A stretch of DNA of 64,000 nt. Source: Nitzschia sp. DOCU1 (taxonomy: Eukaryota > Bacillariophyta > Bacillariophyceae > Bacillariales > Bacillariaceae). Location of the stretch: assembly GCA_951394045.1 (NCBI GenBank), contig OX595988.1:1178001-1242000 (forward strand). The letters run 5' to 3'. Position 1 is the stretch's first letter; the number at the start of each line of letters is the position of its first letter. Both the position numbers and the translations under genes were made by a program. The notes beneath the pieces are model-generated. The model saw nothing but the letters and a program-made list of their open reading frames with translations. It made no database searches and was not told the DNA's origin. Below are positions 10,571 to 20,451 of the stretch, in pieces.

Positions 10571-11818
10571 ATGGAAATTATACAGGTCACGGACTATGAT
10601 GTGCTTGCTGACAAAATGCCTGGTCAGCGGTACGTTCTTGAAGATTACCGTAGGCACATTGGTAACACTCGCTTCTCTGTTCTGGTTGATATGTACCGTG
10701 AAGCGTACGACATGCTCCAAATGCGGGGAAATGATTCAGAATGCGATAAAATTGTCGAACGCATCGTTGGGGTAGCCTGCCATAAGGATGTTGCCATTAC
10801 AGTCAACAAGGGTAGGTTCCTAATCCGGCCAAACGGGGAGGGCGATTGGATTCGCCTGGATGAAGTGGAAAGTAAGGAAGTGGTGCGTCAGGCGTTGACC
10901 GCCCCCACCACGATTTTAGAGGAGCCTGTGGAAGGAGAAGTTGTGGCTTCCACTGCCTTTAGTGCAATGCACCTGGGAGCAGGGAATTTGTCGGTGCCTC
11001 CCCCCTTGGATGAGACCTCTGGATTTAATAACGATAAGAAGCGAGGGAGAAGACGATCGCTTCTTCGACGATCGGCTTCGGAATCAACAATGTTGGATGA
11101 TAAAAAGAAACTTCATATTCGCGGCCTCGGTCTCGACACGATGGTTAGCGTGGCTGTGGACGACGACGACGAGGATGGGGAAGACGGAGCTATTATTGAC
11201 TCGTCCCCTGGGCTCCCTGAAAGGCCTCCTGCTCCACTGGGTTTGCTGTCACGGCAGGCTAGTGCACCAGTCATTTTGCGTACTGCTAGTGAACAAATAA
11301 AGAACTGGAAGGGAATGGATGTGGTGTTATCTGCCAGCGGTCGAACGCTCACGAGCAAAGAGACCGTAGTAGGCAACAATCGGTTGCAAGTGATGATCAA
11401 TTTACAAAAGGACGGATACAGGAATCGTTCCCCCGAGGAAAAGGAGAAAACGGCGGAAGATTTGGTGAATGCCGTTTGTCAATATTGGGGAGGTCGAATC
11501 CTGGTGGATCAAGGGTTTGCGTACGCAAAATTAGGCGACGACCAGGCTGTGCTGGCCATGAAAAATCTACTGGACCCAGACGATGCACAAACGATTATGG
11601 TATCCACGGCTCCTCCCTCCAAGCCGTTGCTATCGGCACCTCCGGTTCCGGATTTCCTGCGGAATGCGTCACTTGAAATTCTTTCGAGCAATGGAGTGAA
11701 CACTGGCGACCCACACAGCATGCAATCCCAGGCTGTTAAAAGTCTGCAGGAACGAAAGGCCAAGCGAGCGATGACGAAGAATCTTGGCCGACTGAATCCG
11801 GATGACGATATTTATTGA
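10571..11818 (+). CDS. Protein with two DUF6824-like domains
   Basis: A single exon of 415 residues. The N-terminal half (about residues 5-120) has the plan of the diatom DUF6824 module: a start with DVL, then GNTRFSVLV, a long helix, and the end GRFLIRPNGEGDWIRL followed by a short helix ending RQAL. A second, more divergent copy lies at about 245-345: DVVLSASGR, GNNRLQVMI, then GGRILV and LAMKNLL. Between them is a basic stretch (KKRGRRRSLLRR), which may be a nuclear signal, and an acidic run DDDDEDGEDG. The module is common in diatoms, often in proteins suspected to be nuclear, but its function is not established to my knowledge. A second copy in one chain is less usual. The start ATG follows CACC. 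Confidence 0.7.
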   Translation: MEIIQVTDYDVLADKMPGQRYVLEDYRRHIGNTRFSVLVDMYREAYDMLQMRGNDSECDKIVERIVGVACHKDVAITVNKGRFLIRPNGEGDWIRLDEVESKEVVRQALTAPTTILEEPVEGEVVASTAFSAMHLGAGNLSVPPPLDETSGFNNDKKRGRRRSLLRRSASESTMLDDKKKLHIRGLGLDTMVSVAVDDDDEDGEDGAIIDSSPGLPERPPAPLGLLSRQASAPVILRTASEQIKNWKGMDVVLSASGRTLTSKETVVGNNRLQVMINLQKDGYRNRSPEEKEKTAEDLVNAVCQYWGGRILVDQGFAYAKLGDDQAVLAMKNLLDPDDAQTIMVSTAPPSKPLLSAPPVPDFLRNASLEILSSNGVNTGDPHSMQSQAVKSLQERKAKRAMTKNLGRLNPDDDIY

Positions 11819-12349
11819 TAACTTTGTTCCAGTTGCTGCCAGAAAAGGGGTTAGAAATGCTGCCAGCTTTCCGGCAAACTCGAGCATGCTGTTAATGGAA
11901 ATTAGAATTCGGTTGGTCGTGACCTTGAAAGCCGGGGACCTTCTTCCAATAGTCTACTACTAGTAGCGGGTAGCAGGCCCAGGGGGTCGTGACGTATATA
12001 GTAGGTTGGGGGAGGGAGCGGGAACCATCATGAAATATCGATGAAAAGAGCCAAAGAATTGTCGGAACTTTCGGCTGCCACGCGTGCGCGCCCGTCCGCT
12101 TTTTTAGTTAGTAGGAAGGCTACGGTACTGTACGATACCAGGTAGTACGATACTGATAGATAGTGCGAGAAAAATACCGGGTAGTGGAGGGATTGCACAA
12201 GATCATTCTTTAGCATTCTCCTCCCAAACATGCAGGCGATGGGAACAGCGAAGAATCTTGCTTCATCAGGCGGAAGTCGATGGATGGGTCTTCACCTCAT
12301 TTATTCAGATTGCGCGCTTCATTTCCTCATCATCCAACAACCATCAACA
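11819..12349. other. Promoter and 5' region of the MerT/MerP-like gene
   Basis: About 530 bp. A CTACTACTAGTAG palindrome-like run lies at 11954-11966 and a TGACGT core (resembling a CRE half-site) near 11989. The 9-bp word GTACGATAC occurs twice, at 12130-12138 and 12145-12153. An in-frame ATG at 12230 lies upstream of the preferred start. Confidence 0.4.
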
Positions 12350-13408
12350 ATGGCACAAACAAAATTCATGTCCAGGCTTGTTGCAGCTGGGCTGGTAGCA
12401 GGTGCTTCGTGCTTTGCTGCCAATGGCGACACTTTTCTCAAAGTGCACCGAAACAAGAAAGCATGGGCTGGGCCCTCGTCTTCGTTTGTTCAAAACAAGG
12501 GCTTCCATGCTTTTACTTCCGCTCTGATAAGTCAAGGAAAGTCAGGCCTAACGCCGCTTGCCTTGACCACTCTATACGCCCAGTCGACCCATGTTTCCTC
12601 GGACGAGTCAAAACTTCCACAACAAATTTCGAACGACCGAATGGCGACTTCCTATTACCTCATCTGGTCAGAAGGATTTCTCCCGAAATTTGCTCTTGTG
12701 ACCGCAACTCTCCTGGGACTTCACTGGGCAGGTATCGCTAGTCGATTTGGAGTGTTGCTATCAAAAATGTGGCATACACACATGATGGGTCCCTGGCAGA
12801 GCGTCTTGGCATCAAGCTTGCCAAACGTGGTTCTTCCATTTTTGGCGAGTTCCTGTTGCCTGCTGCAACTCATGATCAATGCTTTGGTTGGCGCAGGTGG
12901 CTGTGCGGGTTTCAACACTGTTCTAGGACCGGTACGTCCTGTATTCCTTTCCTTATTGGCCTACTTGAACTGGACGGCTCGGGCGCCGTTGACGACTGGA
13001 ATTCTTCGATTGTCGCTCGCTCTGCTACCCGAGTTCGTCCACGTCATGAACCGATGGCTAGCATATGCATGGAAGAATCGAGTAGAAAAGTCATTGGAGG
13101 GAGCAGACATGATAACGGCTACAGTCGAGTTGGAGATTCCAACCATGGGGTGCGTGGCGTGTATCAACAAGGTTGACACATCCATGCGACAAAGCGAACC
13201 AGACAAAATACTCGAAGCAACATCGTGGCTGGATGCCGACAAGAAGGGAGGACGTGCCAGGGTACGCATGGCTGTGAATTCGAAAGAAGAGCTGGAATCT
13301 ATGAACGAGAGGATTGTCAAGAGCATCGACGGTGCTGGCTTTTACGGTGCTAGAATTGTCGGTTTGAAGTTTGACGAAGATGCAGCGACTGAAAAGCCAG
13401 CAACATAG
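12350..13408 (+). CDS. Plastid-targeted MerT-like membrane protein fused to a MerP/HMA metal-binding domain
   Basis: The product has 352 residues from ATG 12350. An in-frame ATG at 12230 would add 40 residues and hide the signal peptide. Residues 1-21 form a signal peptide ending GASC, followed by Phe (FAAN), which resembles the diatom plastid motif. Hydrophobic segments lie at about 108-130, 158-180, 193-208 and 215-235. The second carries LASSCC (Cys169-Cys170), and the loop after it reads VLGPVRPVFLSL; this is the arrangement of bacterial MerT (ASACC ... LEPYRPIFI), where the vicinal cysteines take up Hg(II). The C-terminal part (about 257-335) is a heavy-metal-associated domain with MGCVAC (Cys268, Cys271), as in MerP. 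The second cysteine pair of classical MerT is absent. Transport of Hg, Cu or another soft metal across a plastid membrane is inference. Confidence 0.72.
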   Translation: MAQTKFMSRLVAAGLVAGASCFAANGDTFLKVHRNKKAWAGPSSSFVQNKGFHAFTSALISQGKSGLTPLALTTLYAQSTHVSSDESKLPQQISNDRMATSYYLIWSEGFLPKFALVTATLLGLHWAGIASRFGVLLSKMWHTHMMGPWQSVLASSLPNVVLPFLASSCCLLQLMINALVGAGGCAGFNTVLGPVRPVFLSLLAYLNWTARAPLTTGILRLSLALLPEFVHVMNRWLAYAWKNRVEKSLEGADMITATVELEIPTMGCVACINKVDTSMRQSEPDKILEATSWLDADKKGGRARVRMAVNSKEELESMNERIVKSIDGAGFYGARIVGLKFDEDAATEKPAT

Positions 13409-13869
13409 CAGTTGAGAACATGAGGGGATTGTTTGACTAGTAGTTTCAGGCTGTAGATGGTGCAAACTAGAGCAACGTCGCAAGGTGCAGGAAGGAATTA
13501 GCTAATCTCATGCATCATCTTAGAGTGAGTCCAAGTAATCGTGTTGCCAAAGATCCTGAATTGTTTCTGATTGGCTCATATCCACGTCTCAATGATTTTT
13601 GTCCCTACTTCTGACACCTTCGCTTTTTAGGCATCGACACCTCCAAAAGCTCGAGGGCGTCATCGACTAAATTGGAGGCCATCAACACAAACAACCAAAC
13701 ACCCACCCATGCTTCGGTTCGCAAAGTCGCATTGACAACGAAAGTGTAAATATTCGGCTTTGCTTTTACTACGGCGATAAGGAGTTGAAGAATTGACTCA
13801 ACCAGCTCCGTCGGCATCAATTAAAATTGGATCAATTTTCAGGCGACATAGAAATTCCACGCTATTAAA
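13409..13869. other. Intergenic region, no gene recognised
   Basis: About 460 bp between two co-directional genes. A minus-strand frame at 13605-13817 with one hydrophobic stretch is present, but it ends only 50 bp from the next gene and has no other support. Confidence 0.4.
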
Positions 13870-15529
13870 ATGCCACCCAAGTACTCACAGGAACGATCCC
13901 TATTGATTGTGTCGTCGTTTCTCTTTGGAATCTCGGCGTATTGGCGCCTCAAGGCGCTCGCAAGAGAAAAACGTGAGAAATCTGCTTATCCGAGTTCTAG
14001 TCGAGAAAAGGGGACAATCGCAGAAGGATCCAATGTTAGCAACCGATGTATTCGAGCCTTGCCGCCAGCGACGCCGTATTTAGAATCCTTCTTGCAAGGA
14101 CTTTCCTACCTATGCGATCCTGTGGACAGAATCGACGGATTTATTCCATTTTGCATGGCGGAAAACAAACTTTGCATTGACTTGCTGGCGGAACGTCTCA
14201 TGAATACTGGAACGGCGACGGCTGCCTTTTCAGATTCGATTGTATATTGTTATAATTCTTTTCTGGGTATTCCTCTTGCGCGTCAAGCTGCAGCCTATTT
14301 TATTGCCAAGCGATTTTACAAACCCGACCAGTCCTCACTTTCCCCTGAGCAAGCTTTGAAGGCTATCAACCCAGAGAACATTGGCATAGGGCCTGGGGCA
14401 GCGGCACTTTTGAATTCGCTATTTTATCTACTCGGCGAGAGAAATGATGCCTGTTTAATACCGGCACCCTACTATGGTAAGTGAACGGGGTTGCGTCGTA
14501 GTGAGCAAAGGTCGTAGCTTACAATGCCTCATATTCTGCTGTTGCGCACGCGTAGCTGCCTTTGAAAATGACATGTCTGTAAGTAAACTGACCTGACGAC
14601 CAGATGATCCAAACTTTATACCCCCATCCCTCATGATATTTATTTTTACATTATAGATTGTTGCAGGCATAGTTCCTTTCGCAGTGCACATGGCAAACCC
14701 GACGCTCGGGCCCACGGAAAAAGAACTTGACTTGGGATTTATGCAGGCGCGGTCGAGAGGCCTAAACCCACGCTTTGTGTTGATAACAAACCCCAACAAT
14801 CCATTGGGTATTATTTACAAACCCAAAGTTATCGAAAGTTTGATTCGGTGGGCGAGGAGGAGAAAACTGCACACTATTATGGATGAGCTCTATGCATTAT
14901 CGACGCATAAAAAGACTGGTCACAATTTCGAGTCGGTAATCAAAATTTTGGACAATGAACTGGGCAATGACGTGCACTTTGTGTGGTCGGTCTCCAAAGA
15001 CTTCGGTGCCAGCGGCCTGAGAGTCGGCTTTGTCTATTCTCAGAATGCTACCTACATCCAAGGCCTCGCCAATCTCAACATCTTTTCAGGAGTCAGCAAT
15101 CCAATCCAAATGGTGGTGTCCGAGTTGTTGACCGATGACGAATTCGTGGATTTGTACTTGGACGCGTCAAGGGAAAGGCTGAAAGAGTCGTATATGCTGT
15201 GTGTTGAAAAGCTGGAAGAAATGGTTCTTCCATTCATACCAGCCGAAGCGGGTATGTTTGTTTACGTGGACTTCAGCTCACTTTTACCCGACAAGACGAT
15301 GGAATGGGAAGCGAAACTGTCGCAGCTGATGGTGGACTACGCCCGCTTGATTTTAACTCCCGGTGATAGTCAACGTGAACGAATGCCCGGGATGTTTCGG
15401 ATTTGCTATGCCTGGGTGTCGCCCGAGGTCCTGAAGATTGGCATGGAACGGCTGAGCCGCCTTGTGGCGAAAATCCGAAGGATGGACTGGGCAGATCTCA
15501 ATGATGTTACGCTAAGCGGAGTCCTCTAG
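13870..15529 (+). CDS. ACC-synthase-like PLP aminotransferase with N-terminal membrane anchor
   Basis: Three exons: 13870-14476, 14556-14578 (a 23-nt microexon) and 14657-15529, for 500 residues. The joins restore PAPYYAAFENDMSIVAG, the aromatic-residue motif of the family. Other motifs are MAENKLCIDLL, NPNNPLG, the helix start MDELYA, and the PLP lysine in SVSKDFGASGLRVG (Lys about 324). The order and spacing match the 1-aminocyclopropane-1-carboxylate synthase group of fold-type I enzymes (SLSKDLGxPGFRVG). Residues 10-27 are hydrophobic (LLIVSSFLFGISAYW) and probably anchor the protein or act as a signal; plant ACC synthases lack this. Related aminotransferases share the fold, so real ACC production is not shown. 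Confidence 0.82.
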
Positions 15530-15580
15530 CCTATTTGCTGGTACACTGGAGAAACAATAGCTCCTATTCCTTCTATCACC

Positions 15581-18500
15581 TTAGACATCGAAATGGACAC
15601 GGCGTCGTTTTACCGTAAAATCTTCCTCTGTCTTCACCTGCTCACGTTGAATAGGCCGCTTTCGATCGCGTGGTGAGCCTTCCGCCAGTGGATTCGTAGC
15701 AGAGTTTGTGATTAGTCGGAGGTTTTTCAACAGAAATTGCAGTTTGGCACGTTGGTATTCGGAGCTCTTCCCCGCTTCCGTCGCAGATTGCATCCCCTCG
15801 ATTTCTACCAAATTCTTGTGTGTCCCCTTTCGTAGATCCACCTCGAGCCTTGCCATTAACTGCTCGACGCTGTTTTCGGCCACCAGGGTTTCGACCTCAA
15901 CAGACCCTTTGGCACCCATGCGCCAGGCTCTCGCCACGACCTGCTGTTCCAGAGACTTGTCCCACACCTCTTCCAGGAAAATGATATTAGTGACAAAACT
16001 CAGGTCGAGACCTTCCGAACCATCTTTCCCCAAAAGGAGACAAAAACATTGGTCGTCGTAGATGAACTTGTGCAGTTCTTGCTTTCGGTATTTTCCCCAG
16101 TACTCAGCGATGCACGCTGTACCACATCGCTCAAGCAGCCGCGACCCGACTGTGTTCAAGACTGATCTGAACTGTGAGAAAACAATGACCTTCAAACGTC
16201 TCCTCTCGGCGATGGGAAAATAGTCGCATTTAACGCCCTTCAAAGGACTTGAGAGCGACATGCGTCTGCGTTGTTCGTCGTGGAGGCGCAGCAACTTTTG
16301 TATAACATAAAACGGCTTTGTTTCAAAAGAAGGGCAAGTTACAGCTTCCCTGTAACAGACTTCGCAACGTCCAGCTGCATTGAGAAGGTTACAAGAATCG
16401 TGTTCTTTCCAACATAACTCGCATTCGCCGTTGCTGTTTCTCGGATTATAGTTGCATGCGTGTCCATCACCGGGCTTGGCCGTTTTCCGCCTTTCACGAG
16501 TCTCGTCAAGCGGAGCGAGGACTCCCCTTCCATCACCCAAAAGGTGAAGGGAAGCATGAGACTCCTCTACATCCCGTGCCCCAGCCGGCAATGCCTTTGC
16601 TTTGTGCGTTTTGGCTTTCTCGACATTGTGAAGCCACTGGAAGTCCAAACCTGGCTGCAGCTTTTGGAAAACATCGATATCGAACTCCCGATCACAGACT
16701 ATGCATTGATTCGACTCGGGGTCGAAGCATTCGGTGCAAACAAGGTCTTCAATTCGACAATTTCGCGTGAGAAGAACGACGAGAGATAGCAGGAAAGAGG
16801 TACAAATATGGTCCTTACCTCCACATGGAATTACAAGAAGTGTTGGGAGCAAAGTGCCGCAGCATTCACATGGGGAGACTTCATCGGAGATAGTTCTGGA
16901 CAAAAAGTCTTTCATCTTCCCCCGCAATTCGGGTCTCGGGCTGTACGACACAAAATCGTCAAGAAATTCTGTCCAGTACTGGTCTGTAATTGTCGGTAGG
17001 ACCTGAGTTCCACCAGCACAAACGAGCCGGACGTTTCTAAGCGCGTCTTTCGCATGGCGGCTTTGCGATCGATGCAATAGAGAATCCTGCAGACCTGAAG
17101 TCTTTCCTTTCATCGATGTGATTGCCAAGTTGGACTGGATGGCACAGACTAACGTATTGTACGTTTTCGTCTCCTCGATGCTCATGGGAAGCACCTGCGA
17201 ATGGTAAACTGGAAGAGGGAGCTCTTCAATGTCTTTTTTTGTGTGGCGGACCATCAGCAAGGTAAGGAGGTTCTGGATACGAAAGAACGAGGAGAGCATT
17301 CCACGACTCCATCCACGAGCAATAAGATTTTGCCAAACCGACTCTCCGTCATGACGCCGTGAGAAGAAATCATGCTGAAGATAGTTCACCAGATTCAGCA
17401 GGCTTGAAAGTCCGGACTGTGACACAATTTGTCGTGTGGGTGTTCCCGTCATAGCCCAACGTCGCTCGGCCGCGATCCAAGACGCAAATGAAATGGCTGA
17501 ATTCTCCTTGCCCCGCCCCATAGAATGCCCTTCGTCGACTATCATTCGAAGCCAGTTGACTTTGAGAAGAGAGCACGCTTCCTCGGATTTGGTGAGAGAA
17601 GATCGAAAGTCGTATTCCATTCGACCTTCCTGCAACCCGCCAGACTCTTGTTGTCGTAGCTCTTCCTCGAAAGAACCATTCTTCCACTCGTTCGTAAATC
17701 GTTGGTTGGTAGTGATGACGAGAGAAAACATGGCAAGAAACTGGGGCGACGGTAGAGTTCGGCTGCCTGACTTGTCGATAAAGAGAAAGGCGAAGTGTGT
17801 ATTGTCCACCATGCATTCCCGCACAATTTCTTCCAATCGAAGGTTGTTGTCCGCTGTCCCAGTGAACTCAAACACAATCGGAATCATGCTCGTGCAGTAT
17901 GCGACATCCACGTGCTGGCGAATTTGATCCTGCCAGTGCTCCAACAAAACAGAGGGAACCACCAGCAAAGTTCCCGATGAAGGCACGAGCGACTTTTGTA
18001 ACTTGAGCCGGTTGTTCTTTTCGACAAGTGCAGCGACGGATGAGTTTGGCTTGGAAGACGAACGCGAAAATGATTTCTTTGCAGTCTGGATCTGCGTTTG
18101 CTTAAATTGCGTCACTGCCTGAAGAAAATTTGTCTCTAGTCGGATTGCAGCTTGGTGGACTGGGTTGTCGCTTGGATTATAGGTAGTCGCATTTCTGTAG
18201 GTGTTCCAACATGCAGGCAGCATTGATGAGGTGAAGCAAACACAGGGCAGCACCATCAACGAAGCGTAGCCAAATCTGTTCTTACCGAAAGCATTGCATG
18301 ACGTCCTCTTGAAAGGTCGAAAATGATGTGTCGTAGACAAAGTCATTGATCCTTTGCCGAATGTCTTGGAAGCAAATTGGATTAGCAATCACATCGAAAT
18401 AGTCGGGCGCCTCGTCACACACAGGATCCACCGGATACATAAAGATGACTGTCTCCTTGTTTTGCCGAATAAAACTCGACAAGAGCCTGTTCAAGGCTTG

Positions 18501-20072
18501 CGCACGAAACTGAGGAATGGACTGTTCTTTCCAATATTCTAGAAATATTTTCTCTTCATGGCATGCCTCGTCGTCTTTATCCACCTGCTCAGTTCCATTA
18601 TTACTGGTTTCGATTTCATTCCTCTCCGTCGATAGCCCCATTGTTTGTAGGACCAACGACAAGACGGTAATTGACTTGCCGAGGCCAGGATCATCACAGA
18701 GCAGACCTCCCCTGGCAATACTTCGAGTAAGTGGATCATCGGATCGCAAAGTGACTTCCTCAGCATTGTGTTGAGAGATGCGACAAACAAGGGGGAAATG
18801 CTGCGTCGAGGAGCTCGTCCGACGCCGCCGCAGCAATACCGTCGCCCCACCAGTGGCTGCATTGTGAATATCCTCCGTGGTCGTAATCCAGTTCTCGCCC
18901 CGGTCCAGAGACAAATCGTTCTCCGTGATAGGTTTGGTTTCTCTCAGACGCATCCACGACAGAGATTTCACTTGATGAGCATATAACCGTAGACGGAGGC
19001 CAGGAACGACTTCTTGCAGGATTCGATAGAAAAACTTGTTGGTGCAACGCAAGGCATCGAGGGATTTTGCCTGGAGGTATGAACCAATATGATATTGCCA
19101 AATGTCCACGGGAACACGATCCACGGACTTTGCCACGATGGAGTGGTCACCAAAAGGAGAAGAATGATTCCATGGTCTCTTTTGGGCTTCTTGCCGATCT
19201 AGAAATGACGCGGATGCCCCACCTATCTTTTGATACACTATATCCAGGGCAAGTTTGGAAGGGAAAAACGGACTCTTCTTCTGAAGCAACCTTTCCCTTT
19301 TTCCTTGAAATAGAGATTCGGGTTGTTCCAAGATATGATCGAAAAAATCCCAGTCGCTTCGCAGTATGGACAGGAGCAGTTGCGTCGCAGGAGGAAGCGG
19401 CTTGGCACTTTTGGAAATGAAGGTTCGCTTCTTCAGAGAAGATTGGATAACTTTTGGGCGTGAATTGCTGCTAGGACTCCCCACCTGTTGCTGTTGAGAA
19501 GTTGTCACTTCTGGAATAGATAACGTAATTGCGAGAGAGGCTCGACGCCCACTTTCGGTGCTTCTGGTAAGGATCTGCATCGACCGAATGACGACGTGCC
19601 CCATATCCTGACATGTAAACGCAAGTCCCAGCAGTAGAGCACCATCCGATCGCTGCTTCAGCTTCTCCTCGCAGATACAAAAGTCATCGTCTGGCTTGAG
19701 ATCTGCCGTGGTTCCATCAAACCTTGGAGTCGGCCCGACTGGGACAAGGGAACGAACATTCGCGCCAGGCTGCGAGTTGTCATCAAGTTGAACGGTCAGA
19801 TGGCAATGCGGACAGCAGTCTCGGGAATCATTCTTGGACAGAGATTCGGATTCAGAAGCATCCCTTTTTCCTGGGATGCGAATCGGCAGCCATTGTCCGT
19901 CAAGGTCCAATATCGAAAGGCTCGCCTCTGCATTTCCGGTTGGGCTTTCGTCGCGTCGGGATTGGCAAATCGAAACATTGCAGTCCTCCAGAAACAAAAA
20001 GCCCACTTCGTCATCATCATTCACCGAACTACCGACAGCCTCTCCCTCTGCGTATGACGATGACGACGCCAT
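15581..20072 (-). CDS. SNF2-family ATPase with F-box, RING-like finger and an internal bromodomain
   Basis: Three exons: 20072-18286, 18194-16819 and 16746-15581, 1442 residues. Introns are 91 bp and 72 bp. The 72-bp intron is a multiple of three without a stop, so it is hidden in a continuous frame; removing it gives the finger its normal IPCGDLVCTEC form. Domains in order: about 300 residues without clear similarity; F-box near 320-355 (VPVDIWQYHIGSYLQAKS); SNF2 motif I DPGLGKS near 460; a bromodomain near 520-625 (YPVDP, PDYFDVI, then NATTYNPSDNPVH with the acetyl-lysine-binding Asn); motif Ia LLVVPSVLLEHW; DEGH box; MTGTPTR; RING-like CECCG...CxxC; and helicase C motifs GSEGLDLS and RAWRMG. 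F-box plus SNF2 plus finger recalls Arabidopsis At3g54460. The bromodomain between motifs I and Ia is the odd part. A role in chromatin remodelling coupled to ubiquitin ligation is inference. The ATG context is ACCATGG. Confidence 0.85.
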
Positions 20073-20451
20073 GGTTGACAACCTAGGTATGAGCAGAGTG
20101 ATGAGACCCAAACATGCTTCCTACAACGTTCTTTCGTCTGCTCTATTAGTTGTGTTGCTATTTTTTCGCGGTGCATATTGACATACGTACTCAACGTACA
20201 GGGTTTGGTAGTGGGAATCTGGCCGGCTGGCCGCGAGGAGAAAAGGTTCTCCATTTGGAGTCGATGGGTTCAAATGAAAACCGACTGACTCGATTCAACA
20301 ACTTACTTGATCCTTGTGGACGAGCGAGTACTTGCACGCTACCAGAGAGGTGCGCAGGGCAAAAGGTTCGACAAGGAAGTCCAGGCTAGTTCAAGAGCTG
20401 GAGTGGCTATGGGGCGAGCGTTTGGATACTGATAGTCTCAAGGTCTACACT
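20073..20451. other. Intergenic region between two minus-strand genes
   Basis: About 380 bp with the promoter of the SNF2 gene and the 3' region of nothing else on this strand. No gene or RNA was recognised. Confidence 0.4.

Noticed and set aside
12230..12349. Upstream start for the MerT/MerP-like protein
   Set aside because: It would put 40 extra residues before a good signal peptide; the ATG at 12350 fits targeting better, although the upstream ATG is in frame.
13605..13817. Minus-strand 70-residue frame with a hydrophobic stretch
   Set aside because: It begins about 50 bp from the start of the next gene, shows no family, and there is no splice partner.
20231..20300. tRNA-like T-arm word (GGGTTCAAATG)
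   Set aside because: No matching acceptor stem, D-arm or anticodon arm could be folded around it.
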